From NCBI GenBank assembly GCA_030426665.1, contig JAUHYD010000003.1, forward strand, positions 302,885 through 366,884: a stretch of DNA of 64,000 nt, written 5' to 3'. Made by a program: the position numbers and the translations under genes. The notes under the pieces were generated by a model. It saw nothing but the letters and a program-made list of their open reading frames with translations, did no database searches and had not been told where the DNA came from. Each line of letters begins with the position of its first letter. The first letter of the stretch is position 1. Positions 62,623 to 64,000 of the stretch are shown one piece after another. This DNA comes from Bacteroidia bacterium (lineage in GTDB: Bacteria > Bacteroidota > Bacteroidia > Chitinophagales > Chitinophagaceae).

Positions 62623-62647
62623 GAACGGCGCAACGTGTACGCCGTTC
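62623..62647 (-). terminator. Terminator after the 62655 gene
   Basis: Stem GAACGGCG / CGCCGTTC with a nine-base loop, leftward followed by ATTTATATT; eight bases after the preceding minus-strand stop. The T-run is weak, so it may be partial. Confidence 0.6.
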
Positions 62648-62654
62648 GGGTGAA

Positions 62655-63029
62655 TTAATTAAGTTCCCAATCAAGTATAGTCTCTACATCATCCCCATAT
62701 TGACTACTTGTATCGTCAGCAACACAGTTATCCTCGTCAAGTATATATTGCCCTGCTACTGACTGGAAAGACTTTTTTGCTATATGAAATGCGCTGTTAA
62801 AATCTCTCTCGTCACATTCGGCAACAGGGATAACGAATATTATTGTTTTCCCACTAACTCTTTGTGGGTTAGCGTTATGGTCAGATACTCTTATTGTAAC
62901 ATCTTCTTCATCGTCCGTATCTTCGTTAATAGTGAATGTATGATACTTTGATGCTGCTCCGTTGCGTACCGATGCAATCATTTCGTTTACTTTGTCTGCA
63001 AGTGCCAAGATATTGATAACTTGTGTCAT
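62655..63029 (-). CDS. Hypothetical phage protein
   Basis: A 124-residue acidic protein (TINEDTDDEEDVTIRV; DDVETILDWELN). No family recognised. The longest frame begins at a GTG (63107) that lies inside the promoter at 63097-63127, so it is excluded. ATG at 63080 leaves only about ten bases of leader; ATG at 63029 leaves about 60 and was chosen; the two cannot be separated with certainty. Confidence 0.65.
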   Translation of the reverse strand: MTQVINILALADKVNEMIASVRNGAASKYHTFTINEDTDDEEDVTIRVSDHNANPQRVSGKTIIFVIPVAECDERDFNSAFHIAKKSFQSVAGQYILDEDNCVADDTSSQYGDDVETILDWELN

Positions 63030-63096
63030 AACATTGTTGCCAGTTGGTCGGTGGCTCTCTGTTTGTAAAAGGTGCTTCATTGCCCCTTTTGTTTCA

Positions 63097-63127
63097 CAAA
63101 GATACACCTTTTTTGTTTTAAACCAAA
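63097..63127 (-). promoter_or_regulatory. Consensus promoter of the 62655 gene
   Basis: Leftward TTTG (63127-63124), 19 bases, then TATCTTTG (63104-63097): an exact Bacteroidota promoter and the best one in the window. It decides against the GTG start at 63107. Confidence 0.8.
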
Positions 63128-63161
63128 TCTTTTTTAAAAAAAGTTGGAAATAATTCTGAAT

Positions 63162-63189
63162 AAAAAAAGTGTAGCCAATTCCGGCTACA
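63162..63189 (-). terminator. Leftward terminator with no gene in front of it
   Basis: Seven-base stem TGTAGCC / GGCTACA, six-base loop; leftward followed by TTTTTTTATT. It must end a transcript that begins to the right of 63190, where no gene is seen. Confidence 0.75.
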
Positions 63190-63339
63190 GAAGTAAATAT
63201 AACTTGTAGCGGTGTATTGCCTCAATTCCTATTTTCGTGTCACTACCAAGTGGTAACGGCAACAGGAAGCCGGAGGTGAACACAAACCGCACACTAGACA
63301 ACGCCCATTCGCACGATGGATAACCGTTGTCAAAATCAA
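63165..63339 (-). ncRNA. Candidate structured small RNA
   Basis: Leftward, a -7 box TAGTTTTG (63352-63345) precedes about 175 nt that end in a good terminator (63170-63189 plus seven T). In between, a hairpin has arms 63297-63303 / 63325-63331 with an inner stem 63305-63308 / 63316-63319. A rod follows with nested pairs 63209-63213 / 63286-63290, 63220-63223 / 63273-63276, 63226-63230 / 63264-63268 and 63244-63247 / 63252-63255. No open reading frame explains it. A clear -33 element is missing, so this is a proposal. Confidence 0.35.
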
Positions 63340-63581
63340 TACCGCAAAACTACCGGCAATGCAAAGAGACAGCCACCTGAGCGTGGGTCGCCTGAAGCAA
63401 TCAGTTTACGAGGGGGTCTGGGGGTGAGGTGTGCACCCGATATACCTATTACATAATTTAACGCTATTTACTGTACATAATTCAAGTGTATTACTTGTGT
63501 AACATATATGGTCATTCCAACTATCTACACACGCGCATGAGATTTGTCTGCTGTTGTCGTGTAATATTCGTGTCGAGACGG

Positions 63582-63655
63582 GGTAGATAATACGCTGTGA
63601 AGGAACGGCTGCGGTGCATCGGGTTGGGTTGAGATAGCGGGTATCTACCTGCTAT
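63582..63655 (+). other. G-rich noncoding stretch with competing hairpins
   Basis: ATAGCGGG (63634-63641) pairs with CCTGCTAT (63648-63655; one G-T pair). The same region, TATCTACC (63642-63649), is also the exact complement of GGTAGATA (63582-63589). Both cannot form together, as in switching RNAs. The surrounding 63530-63840 is G-rich on this strand and has no credible gene. Confidence 0.35.
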
Positions 63656-63838
63656 GAGCGGAGTGTTAGGCGGGTGGTGCCGGGCATGTACATGGTGTCA
63701 ACCTGTGCTGCCTGTGTGGCATCCTGCCGTAGCGGTGTGTAGTCGCTGTCGGACCGTAACAGTACCAATGAAAGGGCGGAGGGGTGTAAGTGGCTTTGTC
63801 CGGCGTTAAGGGCGGAAGCGTTGGCTGTGCGGCTATTT

Positions 63839-63900
63839 TACATAATATGGTTATGTATCCCCTCGGCGGACATAACAACACGTTATGTAACTTAGCTTTG
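63839..63900 (+). promoter_or_regulatory. Two dyads beside a -7 box
   Basis: TACATAA-TATGG-TTATGTA (63839-63857) and ACATAAC-AACAC-GTTATGT (63870-63888) are perfect dyads with the same half-site and five-base spacers, centred 31 bp apart. TAGCTTTG (63893-63900) follows directly and fits a rightward -7 box. Single half-sites TACATAAT occur at 63450-63457 and 63474-63481. The arrangement looks like an operator/promoter for a gene beyond the window, or protein-binding sites at an origin. The ligand is unknown. Confidence 0.45.
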
Positions 63901-64000
63901 CCCTGTGAGTAGAGTGCGTGGGCTGACCGGCACGGCATATTGAATTTTGGGCAATGTGTGGTTTGGAAATTCCGGAACTATATACTTGATACGAAAAGTT

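Noticed and set aside
63165..63339. 6S RNA or tmRNA identity for the candidate RNA
   Set aside because: The paired layout is a hairpin plus a short rod, without the long single rod and central bubble of 6S and without a tRNA-like domain or tag frame.
63666..63938. 90-residue leftward frame in the terminal noncoding region
   Set aside because: Pro/His/Tyr/Cys-rich translation without domain pattern or promoter; it overlaps both dyads. Considered chance.

Overview
The window is a bacterial chromosome of the phylum Bacteroidota, most likely a Chitinophagaceae-type organism (order Chitinophagales). The signs are PorX (regulator of the type IX secretion system), a giant secreted protein with a T9SS type A C-terminal sorting domain, lineage-specific families (DUF2480, DUF6089, DUF3127, DUF4197), promoter -7 boxes of the form TAnnTTTG, and start codons without Shine-Dalgarno sequences. 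Family calls come from recognising motifs by eye; no database search was run.

Chromosomal part, about 1-44488. It opens with the tail of a DUF6089-type outer-membrane protein, a GNAT acetyltransferase, porX, and a padR regulator coupled to a membrane protein carrying two GldL-like MHWPGAN motifs. Then come DUF2480, radA, the conserved rimP-nusA-infB translation operon with a leader hairpin, dxs, and a tandem pair of large paralogous membrane proteins. A minus-strand operon follows (sodium:solute symporter, LOG-family protein, O-methyltransferase), then a beta-barrel protein, a TetR/GIY-YIG pair with a nested palindromic operator, and a cold-shock-domain protein. A 2994-residue T9SS cargo protein fills 22973-31957. 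Beyond it lie a lipoprotein peroxiredoxin, two small proteins, four tandem OmpA-like paralogues (33838-38538) showing a clear record of duplication and gene conversion, DUF4197, a DUF349 protein, an SUI1-type factor, kbl, a lipoprotein and a nitroreductase.

Prophage part, about 44489 to beyond 64000. A 16-base fragment resembling a tRNA 3' end sits directly against an intrinsic terminator at 44454-44504 and is read as one attachment site. Next is a lysogeny module (small HTH protein, S24-peptidase repressor, two possible cargo genes), an operator/promoter region at 46925-46968, and a long rightward early operon. That operon carries HTH proteins, tiny membrane proteins, a BspA-like leucine-rich-repeat protein with 66-bp repeats, Bet annealase, a DEDDh exonuclease, a NinB-like protein, a helicase, a ParB-like protein with a cysteine cluster, a replication protein, DnaB, an SSB-like DUF3127 protein, a DNA methyltransferase, a nuclease-like protein and several orphans. 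Three leftward small genes follow. Structural genes, packaging genes and the integrase are not in the window.

The last ~0.9 kb (63108-64000) has no credible gene. It holds a leftward terminator preceded by nested inverted repeats (a candidate structured RNA), a G-rich segment with competing hairpins, and two identical-type dyads next to a -7 box. This is the least explained part of the window.
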